This document shows, in pieces, positions 17,357-25,140 of a stretch of 64,000 nucleotides of DNA; within the stretch, counting starts at the first letter, position 1, and each line of letters opens with the position of its first letter. Source of the DNA: Clostridia bacterium (GTDB lineage Bacteria > Bacillota > Clostridia > Oscillospirales > Butyricicoccaceae). The DNA lies in NCBI GenBank assembly GCA_017441945.1, contig JAFSBG010000067.1, positions 1 through 64,000 on the forward strand, given 5' to 3'. The notes beneath the pieces were generated by a model. The model did not search any database. It was not told the DNA's origin and saw only the letters and a list, made by a program, of their open reading frames with translations. A program made the translations under genes and the position numbers.

Positions 17357-18631
17357 TTACTTGATAACCTTCATGCCGCCCATGTATGGAACGAGAACTT
17401 CAGGAACATTTACTGTGCCGTCTTCGTTCTGGAAGTTTTCAAGGATAGCAGCGAGTGCGCGTGGGCAAGCGAGAGAAGAACCGTTGAGTGTGTGAACGAA
17501 TTCAGCCTTTGCGCCCTTTTCTCTCTTGAACTTGATATTTGCGCGGCGTGCCTGATAATCCCAGTAGTTGGAGCAGGAAGAAATTTCAACGTACTTATTA
17601 TAGGATGGCATCCATACTTCAAGGTCATACTGCATAACCTGGTTGCCGCCCATATCGCCTGTGCAGCAGATAACTACACGGTATGGCAAGCCGAGAGCCT
17701 GGAGAATCTTTTCCGGTACTGCAACAAGCTTTTCAAGCTCTTCCATAGAGTCTTCAGGCTTTGTGAACTTAACGATTTCGACCTTATCGAACTGGTGAAC
17801 ACGGATGAGACCGCGTGTGTCACGGCCTGCAGCGCCTGCTTCCGCACGGAAGCATGGTGTGTAAGCTGTATAGTAAAGTGGGAGCTGTTCGCCTTCGAGG
17901 ATTTCGTCAGCGTGGTAGTTTGTAACAGGAATTTCAGCTGTGGAGATGAGATAATAGTCGGAATTTTCGATCTTGAACATATCTTCAGCGAACTTTGGAA
18001 GCTGAGCTGTGCCTGTGAGAGTCTTGCTGTTTGCAAGATATGGTGTCATAAGCTCCTTGAAGCCTTCGCCTGTGTTTACATCAAGATAGAAGGAGATGAG
18101 AGCGCGTTCAAGCTTAGCGCCTGCGCCCTTGAGGAAGTTGAAGCGTGTGCCTGCAACCTTAACACCGCGTGGCTGGTCGATGATATCGAGGTCAGCGCCG
18201 ATGTCCCAGTGAGCCTTTGGCTCATATTCAAACTGCTTTGGTTCGCCCCAGGAGCGTACAACTACGTTGTCTTCAGCATCCTTACCTACAGGAACCTTAT
18301 CGCATGGTACGTTTGGTGTGATGAGAAGGAGGTAATTGAGTTCCTTTTCAACTTCGCCCAGCTTAGCCTGTTCGTTCTTCACCTGTTCGGAAAGAGCCTT
18401 CATCTGAGCCATGATAGCGGAGATGTCTTCGCCTGCCTTCTTGAGCTGTGGGATGGACTTATTGATCTTGTTCTGTTCTGCCTTCTTTGTTTCAGCAGAG
18501 AGAATGAGAGCCTTTCTCTCGTCGTCGAGAGCGATGATCTTATCGATCTGCTCGTCGAGATTCTTACCTCTTGCAGCGAGGCGTTCCTTTACATACTGAG
18601 TGTTTTCTCTGATATAACGAATATCAAGCAT
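17357..18631 (-). CDS. serS: Seryl-tRNA synthetase
   Basis: 424 residues, standard length. An N-terminal long coiled coil (about 30-100, rich in K/E/Q) binds the tRNA-Ser variable arm. Class-II motif 2 is RAEAGAAGRDTRGLIRVHQF and motif 3 lies in NGSSLACPRALAAILENFQ near the end. TAEIPVTNYHADEIL is also conserved. It charges tRNA-Ser with serine. No T-box leader is evident; the 144-bp gap to parB is largely a hairpin array. AGAGGAAA precedes the ATG. Confidence 0.97.
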   Translation of the reverse strand: MLDIRYIRENTQYVKERLAARGKNLDEQIDKIIALDDERKALILSAETKKAEQNKINKSIPQLKKAGEDISAIMAQMKALSEQVKNEQAKLGEVEKELNYLLLITPNVPCDKVPVGKDAEDNVVVRSWGEPKQFEYEPKAHWDIGADLDIIDQPRGVKVAGTRFNFLKGAGAKLERALISFYLDVNTGEGFKELMTPYLANSKTLTGTAQLPKFAEDMFKIENSDYYLISTAEIPVTNYHADEILEGEQLPLYYTAYTPCFRAEAGAAGRDTRGLIRVHQFDKVEIVKFTKPEDSMEELEKLVAVPEKILQALGLPYRVVICCTGDMGGNQVMQYDLEVWMPSYNKYVEISSCSNYWDYQARRANIKFKREKGAKAEFVHTLNGSSLACPRALAAILENFQNEDGTVNVPEVLVPYMGGMKVIK

Positions 18632-18672
18632 TGTAGTTTCCTCTTTATATAAGTATTGTATTTACTGTATTT

Positions 18673-18775
18673 CACGTGCGCAGCACATATCGTGTTCCGC
18701 AGGAATATATCGCATTTGCCATGCAAATATATCGCACACTTCTAAGTGCATATCGCATCTGCACAGCAGATATAT
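18673..18775 (-). repeat. GCGATAT-linked hairpin array
   Basis: On the minus strand, five short hairpins are joined by GCGATAT-like linkers: ATCTGC-tgt-GCAGAT, GCACTT-aga-AGTGTGC, ATTTGC-atg-GCAAAT, TTCC-tgc-GGAA and GTGC-tgc-GCAC. Stems differ while linkers are conserved. Related arrays lie at about 50346, 55364, 57955 and 63929. It fills the gap between parB and serS. Confidence 0.8.
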
Positions 18776-19630
18776 TTAGTGGTTTTTTCTTGTGATCTGG
18801 TTGATGAGCGACTCCAGATCATCATTTCCATAAAACTCTATGTATAATTTACCCTTTCTTTTACCATTGGTAATTGAAACATGACGGCCGATAGCTTCAC
18901 TCAGCTTCTTTTCCACCTGTTCAACATACATTCTTTCGAGCTTTCTGGAATCCTGTTCAGGCTTTTCACCTGACTCTAAAATGCGTTTCACCATCGCTTC
19001 GACCTGTCTTACAGACAGCTCTTTTTCGATGATTTCTTCGGCAATTTCCACTACCTCTTCCCTGTCCTTGATAGGGAGAAGTGTTCTGCCGTGGCCTGCC
19101 GAAAGCTTGCCGCTTTCGACCATTGTGAGAATCTCCTGCGGAAGCTCAAGCAGACGGACTGCATTTGCCACAGCCGGACGGGATTTTGAAACGGCGTTCG
19201 CCACCTCGTCCTGAGTCATGCCATAGTCTTCCATCAGCTTTTTGAAGCCCTGAGCTTCTTCGATAGGCGAAAGGTCTTCACGCTGAAGATTTTCAACCAT
19301 CGAAAGCTGATATGCCTTCTTCTCATCTATATCGAGGACGATGGCAGGAATAGTTTTGAGCCCCGCCTTTCTCGCCGCTCTCCATCTTCTTTCGCCGGCG
19401 ATAATCTCATAGCCCTTATCGAGCCTTCTGAGAGTTATCGGAGTTATAACGCCGTTTTCCTTAATGTTTTCCGAGAGCTCTGTGAGAGCTTCCTCATCAA
19501 AGAAATGGCGCGGCTGATTTGGGTTAGGGCTTATATCGTAAATATCTATTTCATTGGTGCTTTTTTCGTCAAGAATCTCGTCGCCCAAGAGCGCAGAGAG
19601 ACCTTTGCCCAAGCCTTTGCTTACCGCCAT
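18776..19630 (-). CDS. parB: Chromosome-partitioning protein ParB/Spo0J
   Basis: 284 residues. It starts MAVSKGLGKGLSALLGD, the ParA-stimulating peptide. The ParB/Srx CTPase domain (about 30-120) includes NPNQPRHFF, LIAGERRWRAARKAG-type sequence and MVENLQREDLSPIEEA. A helix-turn-helix region follows (TQDEVANAVSKSRPAVANAVRLLELP) and then the C-terminal dimerisation domain. It binds parS and spreads as a CTP-dependent clamp. It is 3 nt downstream of parA. Several near-consensus parS sites lie within 12 kb. Confidence 0.96.
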   Translation of the reverse strand: MAVSKGLGKGLSALLGDEILDEKSTNEIDIYDISPNPNQPRHFFDEEALTELSENIKENGVITPITLRRLDKGYEIIAGERRWRAARKAGLKTIPAIVLDIDEKKAYQLSMVENLQREDLSPIEEAQGFKKLMEDYGMTQDEVANAVSKSRPAVANAVRLLELPQEILTMVESGKLSAGHGRTLLPIKDREEVVEIAEEIIEKELSVRQVEAMVKRILESGEKPEQDSRKLERMYVEQVEKKLSEAIGRHVSITNGKRKGKLYIEFYGNDDLESLINQITRKNH

Positions 19631-19633
19631 AGA

Positions 19634-20395
19634 CTACCCCCTCCTGTTTTTCTCGTCAATTTCTTTGCAGACATTGCCATAGCTCTCCGCACCTCTCGAA
19701 AGTCGGTCGTATGCGAAGATAGGCAAGCCATGGGACGGAGCTTCCGAAAGACGTACATTTCTCGGAATAACCGTCTTATATACCTTAGGTCCGAAGAATT
19801 TCTTGATTTCCTCGGCAACCTGGATAGTTAAATTTGTTCGTCCGTCATACATCGTAAGAAGAATGCCTTCAAAATCGATGTTTTTGTTCATCGAACGTTT
19901 TACAGTTCTTATAGTATGTGTCAGCTGACTTAAGCCTTCAAGAGCGTAATATTCGCACTGCATAGGCACAAGAACTGTGTCGCAGGCGACAAGCGCATTG
20001 AGTGTCAGCAGCGCCAGCGACGGCGGACAGTCGATAAATATGTAATCGTATTCGTCTCTGACCTTGTCCAGCGCGTTTTTCAGTATGTACTCGCGGCCTT
20101 CTGTCGCCACAAGCTCGATTTCTGCGCCGGCAAGATTATTGTCTGTCGGCAAAACGTCGCACCACTTGGTTCTGAATCTTGCCTCTTTTACCGTGGCATT
20201 GCCCATAAGCACGTCATAGACGCTTTTATTTGGCGCAGCCTCGATGCCGAAACCGGAGGAGCTGTTGCCCTGAGGGTCGATGTCGACAAGCAGTACCTTG
20301 CGTCCCATAAGAGCAAGGCCTGCCGATATATTTACAGCAGATGTGGTCTTGCCCACCCCGCCTTTCTGATTAGTCACAGCAATAATTTTAGCCAT
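19634..20395 (-). CDS. parA: Chromosome-partitioning ATPase ParA/Soj
   Basis: 253 residues with the deviant Walker A KGGVGKTTSAVN near residue 11, LLVDIDPQGNSSSGFG as Walker A' and FIDCPPSLALLTLNAL as Walker B. The length and RNVRLSEAPSHGLPIFAYD near the C-terminus are typical of Soj. It works with ParB to segregate origins and, in Bacillus, to regulate DnaA. It is the first gene of parA-parB. Confidence 0.97.
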   Translation of the reverse strand: MAKIIAVTNQKGGVGKTTSAVNISAGLALMGRKVLLVDIDPQGNSSSGFGIEAAPNKSVYDVLMGNATVKEARFRTKWCDVLPTDNNLAGAEIELVATEGREYILKNALDKVRDEYDYIFIDCPPSLALLTLNALVACDTVLVPMQCEYYALEGLSQLTHTIRTVKRSMNKNIDFEGILLTMYDGRTNLTIQVAEEIKKFFGPKVYKTVIPRNVRLSEAPSHGLPIFAYDRLSRGAESYGNVCKEIDEKNRRG

Positions 20396-20448
20396 TCTTT
20401 TATATTATTGCCCCTTTCTGTATTACAAGTAATGTATCATGCTTATTT

Positions 20449-20533
20449 GTCATTCCGAAGCAAGGCGAGGAATCTCCTAACTTTTGCACCTTTCAGTGTC
20501 ACATGGAGTTTCTGTCGCTACGCTTAGGACGAC
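20449..20533. repeat. GTCATTCCGA repeat, left of the GIY-YIG gene
   Basis: Starts GTCATTCCGAAGCAAGGCG with GAGGAATCTCC and ends GGACGAC, a divergent copy of the family with GTCATYCTGA-like termini. It lies immediately downstream of the GIY-YIG gene and in the same orientation as the copy on its other side. Confidence 0.7.
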
Positions 20534-20536
20534 ATA

Positions 20537-20818
20537 TCATTTAATATATTCAGCAAGATCACACCATGATGGATTTTTACTTTCCACGAGTATATTTTTC
20601 TTTTCCCTGCGCATACCTTTTATCTGCTTTTCGCGTTCAATGGCGCTTATTGCATCATCTGTATGCTCAAAATACACCAATTTATTTACATTATAGGTTT
20701 TTGTGAAGCCACTCACCAGTTTATTTTTGTGTTCATATACTCGTCTTTCAAGGTTATTTGTAACACCGGTATATAACACATTTCCACGCTGATTTGTCAT
20801 CATATAAACATAGTACAT
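20537..20818 (-). CDS. Small GIY-YIG nuclease-domain protein, intact copy
   Basis: 93 residues consisting only of a GIY-YIG (UPF0213-like) domain: YYVYMMTN and VLYTGVTNNLERRVYEHK form the YVY..YTG core with the catalytic arginine, and AIEREKQIKGMRREK carries the catalytic glutamate. Such proteins are predicted DNA endonucleases whose cellular role is unclear. Both sides are bordered by copies of the GTCATTCTGA-type repeat. A second copy at 40.2-40.4 kb, also repeat-bordered, carries a nonsense codon. Confidence 0.85.
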   Translation of the reverse strand: MYYVYMMTNQRGNVLYTGVTNNLERRVYEHKNKLVSGFTKTYNVNKLVYFEHTDDAISAIEREKQIKGMRREKKNILVESKNPSWCDLAEYIK

Positions 20819-20837
20819 AAATCACGGCTCCATTCAT

Positions 20838-20923
20838 GTCACTCCGAAGCAAAGCGAGGAATCTCCTCATTTTTTGAAGATTTACTAAATCGGACGAGAT
20901 CCTTCACATCCGTTCAGGATGAC
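20838..20923. repeat. GTCATTCTGA-family repeat, right of the GIY-YIG gene
   Basis: Runs from GTCACTCCGAAGCAAAGCG through GAGGAATCTCC and GAGATCCTTCACATCCG to TTCAGGATGAC. It is in the same orientation as the copy at 20449-20533, and shares its variant wording (GAAGCAA, GGAATCTCC), which differs from the copies at 40 kb. Confidence 0.75.
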
Positions 20924-20942
20924 ACAGAAAGTGTTTCCTGTT

Positions 20943-20984
20943 TGCATAAACTGCATATTTTGTATTTTATATGCGGTTTATGCA
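20943..20984. repeat. Inverted repeat downstream of remB
   Basis: Arms TGCATAAACTGCATAT and ATATGCGGTTTATGCA (16 bp, one mismatch) with a 10-nt AT loop, 13 nt beyond the remB stop. No T-run follows on the minus strand, so it is not a textbook terminator but may stabilise the mRNA end. Confidence 0.65.
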
Positions 20985-20996
20985 GAAAATTCATTT

Positions 20997-21257
20997 TTAA
21001 TAAGAGTTGTACTCTGTTGCTCTTTTGAGCAGAGTTGCCGAGGAGAGCTGGGAAATATAGACCATGTCCTTCCCGTTTTCCCTTGCGGCGATGACCGACT
21101 TTGGAAGTTCGTAACTTACGTTTACAACTCTTCCCTCTTTTTCGGCGCGGGCAAGGAAAGCTCTTGTCTTATTTGAATAGGTGGAATTGTCCATATCGAG
21201 GATAAAAAGTATATCCTTCTTGGAAATTATAACATCGTTACCGAGGTGAAGATACAT
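20997..21257 (-). CDS. remB: RemB/YaaB-like DUF370 regulator
   Basis: 86 residues. YLHLGNDVIISKKDILFILD is the DUF370 N-terminus; the middle (NSTYSNKTRAFLARAEKEGR) and KSVIAARENGKDMVYISQLSSATLLKR match the B. subtilis RemB/YaaB type, a DNA-binding or matrix-regulator homologue encoded in the dnaA region. It starts 2 nt after dnaN ends and is probably translationally coupled. In Bacillus it lies after yaaA-recF; here those two genes are 20 kb away. Confidence 0.82.
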   Translation of the reverse strand: MYLHLGNDVIISKKDILFILDMDNSTYSNKTRAFLARAEKEGRVVNVSYELPKSVIAARENGKDMVYISQLSSATLLKRATEYNSY

Positions 21258-21258
21258 A

Positions 21259-22368
21259 TTATGCCTGCTTGAGTCTTACAGGAAGCACCATGTAGACATA
21301 CTTATCCCCTTCTGTTGGTCTGATAACTGCAGGTGAAACGCCATCTGTCAGACCGAGAGAAACAGTTTCATCTGTACATGCCTTGAGTGCATCCATAATG
21401 TACTTATTATTGAAGCCGATTTCAATCTGTTCAGGGCAGAAGGAAATCGGAGCTTCGTCATAAGCCTTGCCGAGTGCTGTTATACAGGAAATTTTTACCG
21501 AAGAATCAAAGAATATACATCTGATAGGATTTTTAAGTCTTTCAGAGATGATAAGTGAAACTCTTTCGATACTTTCCTTGATATTTCTTACATCAATAGT
21601 GAGATTTACAGCGGAAGACTGTGGGATAGCTCTGTTATAATCGAGAAATTCGCCTTCGAGAAGACGAGTGATGACAACTGTGTTGTCGATTTCAAAGAGA
21701 GCGTGCTTCTTGTCTGGGTAAATTGCGCTTGTTTCTTCGTTTTCAGGCAAAATTCTCAGAATATCCTTGAGAGTATCGCCGGGAACAACAAATTTGAAGT
21801 CATTTCCGCTTTCGTTTTCGATTTCTTCCTTTCTGAGAGCAAGGCGGTAACCGTCGACAGCTACAACTGTGATGAGATTTTCCTTGACTTCGAAGAGACA
21901 GCCTGTGTGGATTGGCTTTGTTTCGTTATCGGAAACTGCGAAAACTGTCTGGTCGATGAGAGATTTCATCACATTGTTCTTGATGCTGATGCCGTTGCGC
22001 TTGGAGCAGCTTGGAAGTTCAGGGAATTCATCGGCAGAAGTTGCGATGATATTGTATTCGGAAACGCCAGACTTGATTGTTGTTGTAAAATTGTCTTCGA
22101 TTGTGATTTCGATGATGTCGTCAGGCAGCTTTCTTACGATGTCGTAGAAAATTCTTGCGTTGAGGACGAAGGAGCCCGGTGTGTATACTGTTGCATCGAA
22201 ATGCTTGATGATTGCTGTCTTGAAATTGTAAGCTGAAAGTGTGACATGCTGTTCGCCTGCTGAGATGAGCAGACCTTCCAGCGCTGTTATTGTGCTCTTT
22301 GATGAAACTGCATGGATGCACGAAGCGATAGCATCCTGGAGCTGGAGTTTTTCACAGGTAAACTTCAT
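21259..22368 (-). CDS. dnaN: DNA polymerase III sliding clamp (beta subunit)
   Basis: 369 residues with three beta-clamp domains. Recognisable blocks are MKFTCEKLQLQDAIASCIHAVSSKSTITALEGLLI at the start (seen as separate conserved patches) and NNKYIMDALKA and YVYMVLPVRL at the C-terminus, the latter being the conserved final strand. It is the processivity clamp for replication. The gene lies 311 nt downstream of dnaA, across a DnaA-box region, and leads into remB. Confidence 0.96.
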   Translation of the reverse strand: MKFTCEKLQLQDAIASCIHAVSSKSTITALEGLLISAGEQHVTLSAYNFKTAIIKHFDATVYTPGSFVLNARIFYDIVRKLPDDIIEITIEDNFTTTIKSGVSEYNIIATSADEFPELPSCSKRNGISIKNNVMKSLIDQTVFAVSDNETKPIHTGCLFEVKENLITVVAVDGYRLALRKEEIENESGNDFKFVVPGDTLKDILRILPENEETSAIYPDKKHALFEIDNTVVITRLLEGEFLDYNRAIPQSSAVNLTIDVRNIKESIERVSLIISERLKNPIRCIFFDSSVKISCITALGKAYDEAPISFCPEQIEIGFNNKYIMDALKACTDETVSLGLTDGVSPAVIRPTEGDKYVYMVLPVRLKQA

Positions 22369-22430
22369 TTATCCCAATTTTCCTTTCCGATTATTTTATA
22401 TATAAATTCTTATTTTTAGTAGTAGTATTA

Positions 22431-22679
22431 GAGCCTGTGGAATTGTGGAAAACCTTTGCAAACGCCGATGACGCCTGGATTTATCCGTTCCACAACCCCT
22501 GTGGATAATTTCGGCTTTTTTCAACAGATTTCCACAGCCCTTTTTCTTCCACAACCATTACACAGGATTTCCACAGGTTTTTTCAACAATCTGTGAATTT
22601 ACACAAAATGTAAAAATATAACACCTTTCAGGGTGCGCATCTACCCTGTTGGTTGTGTTATACAGGCTGTAATCGCTTT
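22431..22679. other. oriC: Putative oriC between dnaA and dnaN
   Basis: The spacer holds a perfect inverted DnaA box TGTGGATAA (22500-22508), relaxed boxes TTTCCACAG (about 22530 and 22569), CTTCCACAA (about 22546), and paired TGTGGAA/TTGTGGAAA sequences (22437-22450). An AT-rich stretch 22580-22621 could unwind. A hairpin with CAGGGT/ACCCTG arms inside ACACC/GGTTGTGT flanks (about 22620-22664) follows near the dnaA end. Location and boxes match Firmicutes origins; the unwinding element is inferred. Confidence 0.75.
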
Positions 22680-23981
22680 TTAAGTTGCTGAGCGGATGTT
22701 CTTTCTGATGTCCTTGAGTGTTGCTTCAAGGTTAGGGTCGTCGAGCAGCTGATCCTGAATCTTATTGATGGCGTAAAGTACAGTTGTGTGGTCTCGCTTT
22801 ACAAATTTGCCGATGTCAGGCAGCGAAAGGTCTGTCATTTCTCTGATGAGATAGAGCATGATCTGACGTGGGATAGTTACATCCTTTGTCTTTGAAAGGC
22901 CGATGATCTTTTCCTTTGGAATATTGAAGAAAGAGCAGACTTCCTTCATGATAAGGTCTGGTGTAGGATAAAGACCGGGGCTTTCCTTGATGATATCGCG
23001 GATAGCTGTCTCAACGAGAGACATTGTCACGTCTGCGTGCATGATTTCGTTCATCGCCTTGATCTTTTTCAGGGCACCTTCAAGCTGACGGACATTGTTT
23101 GTGATAGATTCTGCGATGTATTCTACGATTTTTGGGTTGAGTTCAAGACCGAGCGCCTTCGCCTTGGAGGAAACAAGAGCCATTCTTGTCTCTAAATCAG
23201 GCGGCTGAACGTCGGCAAGAAGCCCCCATTCAAAACGGGACTTGAGACGTTCTTCCAGTGTATACATTTCCTTCGGAGGACGGTCTGCTGTCAGAACTAT
23301 CTGCTTGCCTGCCTCATGAAGTGAGTTGAATGTATGGAAAAACTCTTCCTGAGTTCTTTCCTTGCCTGCGATAAACTGAATATCGTCGACGAGAAGCAGG
23401 TCGGCCTGACGGTAACGCTGTCTGAAGCGTTCAACTGCACCAGCCTGAATAGCTTCGACCAGCTCATTTGTGAAATCATCGCCCTTGATGTAGACGATGT
23501 TGAGCTTGTCAAACTTTTTGCGGACTTCAGATGCGATGGCATAGAGCAAGTGTGTCTTGCCGAGACCGCTCTGACCGTAAATAAACAGCGGATTGTATGT
23601 CATTGCGGGGTTCTGTGAAACAGAATATGCGGCTGCATGGGCAAATCTGTTGGAATTGCCGACAATAAAGCGCTCAAATGTATAGCCGCCGAAAGCCATA
23701 TCGTCACGCTGAGCGCGCCATGAAATTTCCTCAGCCTTGCCATTGAGGAGAGTTACTGTAAGATGTTCGCTTGTCAGCTCGTTGAGCGAAGCATTGATAC
23801 GCTCGAGCCATTGTCTGGAAATAAAGCCGAAAATCATGTCATTATCGGCAACAAGGACAAGGTTTCCGTCTTTTATTGCGATAGCTCTGGTGTATGGAGC
23901 CCAGGAATTGACGGCAACCGGGCTGGATTTTTCCGAAAGGTCCTTGATAATTTCGGAAAACAGCGATTCAGGTGTAAACAT
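22680..23981 (-). CDS. dnaA: Chromosomal replication initiator DnaA
   Basis: 433 residues. Domain I is about 1-80. The AAA+ domain III begins near 100 (YTFERFIVGNSNRFAHAAA) with Walker A GQSGLGKTHLL, Walker B LLLVDDIQF and the sensor region ADRPPKEM. Domain IV at the C-terminus has the DnaA signature FVKRDHTTVLYAINKI. It opens oriC and recruits replication proteins. Boxes are found in the dnaA-dnaN gap and at 12.1 kb, but I found none in the upstream region. AGGAGC precedes the ATG. Confidence 0.98.
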   Translation of the reverse strand: MFTPESLFSEIIKDLSEKSSPVAVNSWAPYTRAIAIKDGNLVLVADNDMIFGFISRQWLERINASLNELTSEHLTVTLLNGKAEEISWRAQRDDMAFGGYTFERFIVGNSNRFAHAAAYSVSQNPAMTYNPLFIYGQSGLGKTHLLYAIASEVRKKFDKLNIVYIKGDDFTNELVEAIQAGAVERFRQRYRQADLLLVDDIQFIAGKERTQEEFFHTFNSLHEAGKQIVLTADRPPKEMYTLEERLKSRFEWGLLADVQPPDLETRMALVSSKAKALGLELNPKIVEYIAESITNNVRQLEGALKKIKAMNEIMHADVTMSLVETAIRDIIKESPGLYPTPDLIMKEVCSFFNIPKEKIIGLSKTKDVTIPRQIMLYLIREMTDLSLPDIGKFVKRDHTTVLYAINKIQDQLLDDPNLEATLKDIRKNIRSAT

Positions 23982-24110
23982 TAAATAGCTCCTTCTCTAT
24001 CTGATCGACCGGGATTTCCGGTGCATCTTTTAAAATATATTTATACATTATAAATAATAGCACAAAATCTCCCATAATTCAACTTAATTCGGGAAATTTA
24101 ATAAAGAAAA

Positions 24111-24126
24111 TGTTCCACGTGAAACG
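24111..24126. promoter_or_regulatory. parS site upstream of dnaA
   Basis: TGTTCCACGTGAAACG: a single mismatch to TGTTNCACGTGAAACA. It lies between dnaA and the AAA ATPase gene. Confidence 0.9.
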
Positions 24127-24233
24127 CGAGGTGTTTATTATGGAAAACAATCATAAATAAAAACGCAGGGACAGGTGTCCCAGATGGTTGGGAAAATAAA
24201 TTTCCAATATAAGTATAAACCGAAACACTACCC

Positions 24234-24980
24234 TTAATCCAGAAGATACTTCAGCATCTTTTCAGGATTTTCAAGAAAATTTCGGGTTATCTGGTAGTGT
24301 TCTGTGTCTTTATACCCCACTTTTGATATGCCTTCCTGCGAAAATTCGAAAATTTCGCTATCGGGCATTGTGAGAAGTATAGGTGAATGGGTCGCGATTA
24401 TAAACTGGCTTCCCGCCTTGCGAAGTCTGTCTATTTCAACCATAAGCGTCATTATACGCATCGGAGAAAGTGCTGCTTCAGGTTCGTCCAGTATGTAAAG
24501 CCCGTTGCGGCCAAAACGATTTTGCACCAGCGCGAGAAAACTTTCACCGTGGGACTGGTTGTGCAGCGATACCCCACCATATGAATCTATCAGCTTATGA
24601 AAGGACTTAACTTCCCTGTCCAGCTCATCAATATAGCTTGCCGCATTGTAAAAACTTTCGGCGCGAAGAAAAAATCCGTCTTTTGGTCGGAGTCCTTTGC
24701 CTAATCTTATGTTTTTATATAAATCAGAATGAGTGGAATTGGTGGAAAATACAAAATTTCGGCTGCCGCCTTCGGCATTGAAACCGAAGTTTACGGCAAT
24801 AGCCTCAAGGAGCGTCGATTTGCCTGAGCCGTTTTCACCGACGAAAAATGTGATGTTTTTCGTAAGTTCAATGAATTTATCCTTCATCAGGTGAGAAATC
24901 GCAGGAATTTCCCGCAGATATGAGCCGTGTTCAGGCTCGGTTTCCATCGTTATTCTGCGTATAAAAAGCTGAGAAAACAT
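24234..24980 (-). CDS. AAA-family ATPase of ABC/SMC type
   Basis: 248 residues. Walker A is VGENGSGKSTLL (about 46-57), a signature-like region SHGESFLALVQNRFG lies near 145, Walker B is YILDEPEAALSP (about 162) and the H-loop is IIATHSPILL (about 195). This is the compact predicted-ATPase family (COG3910-like) with no transporter or coiled coil. Its cellular role is unknown; some relatives accompany defence or repair genes, but none is adjacent here. The ATG is preceded by AAAGGAGC. Confidence 0.8.
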   Translation of the reverse strand: MFSQLFIRRITMETEPEHGSYLREIPAISHLMKDKFIELTKNITFFVGENGSGKSTLLEAIAVNFGFNAEGGSRNFVFSTNSTHSDLYKNIRLGKGLRPKDGFFLRAESFYNAASYIDELDREVKSFHKLIDSYGGVSLHNQSHGESFLALVQNRFGRNGLYILDEPEAALSPMRIMTLMVEIDRLRKAGSQFIIATHSPILLTMPDSEIFEFSQEGISKVGYKDTEHYQITRNFLENPEKMLKYLLD

Positions 24981-25045
24981 AATTTGCTCCTTTCATGATT
25001 TTCCAATGTTTACAGTATACGCCTATAAGAAGCGAATTGCAATAG

Positions 25046-25061
25046 GTTTCACGTGAAACTT
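25046..25061. promoter_or_regulatory. parS site
   Basis: The central 14 bp GTTTCACGTGAAAC is perfect; the outermost base on each side differs from consensus. Confidence 0.88.
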
Positions 25062-25079
25062 TATGGCAAAAATGAAAAT

Positions 25080-25095
25080 GTTTCATGTGAAACAT
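25080..25095. promoter_or_regulatory. parS-like site
   Basis: TGTTTCATGTGAAACA: one central mismatch, 18 bp from the site at 25046. It is part of the block duplicated with the next gene. Confidence 0.7.
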
Positions 25096-25100
25096 AAAAA

Positions 25101-25126
25101 AGCAGGACAGTTCCCTGACCTGCTTA
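25101..25126 (-). terminator. Terminator of the first 261-aa paralogue
   Basis: Hairpin AAGCAGG-TCAG-ggaa-CTGT-CCTGCTT with a T-run in the minus direction, next to the parS-like site. Confidence 0.82.
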
Positions 25127-25140
25127 CATTATATAATTTA

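Noticed and set aside
18673-18775. T-box leader of serS
   Set aside because: The array is on the parB side, downstream of parB and ~40 nt before serS, with no T-box bulge sequence or antiterminator.
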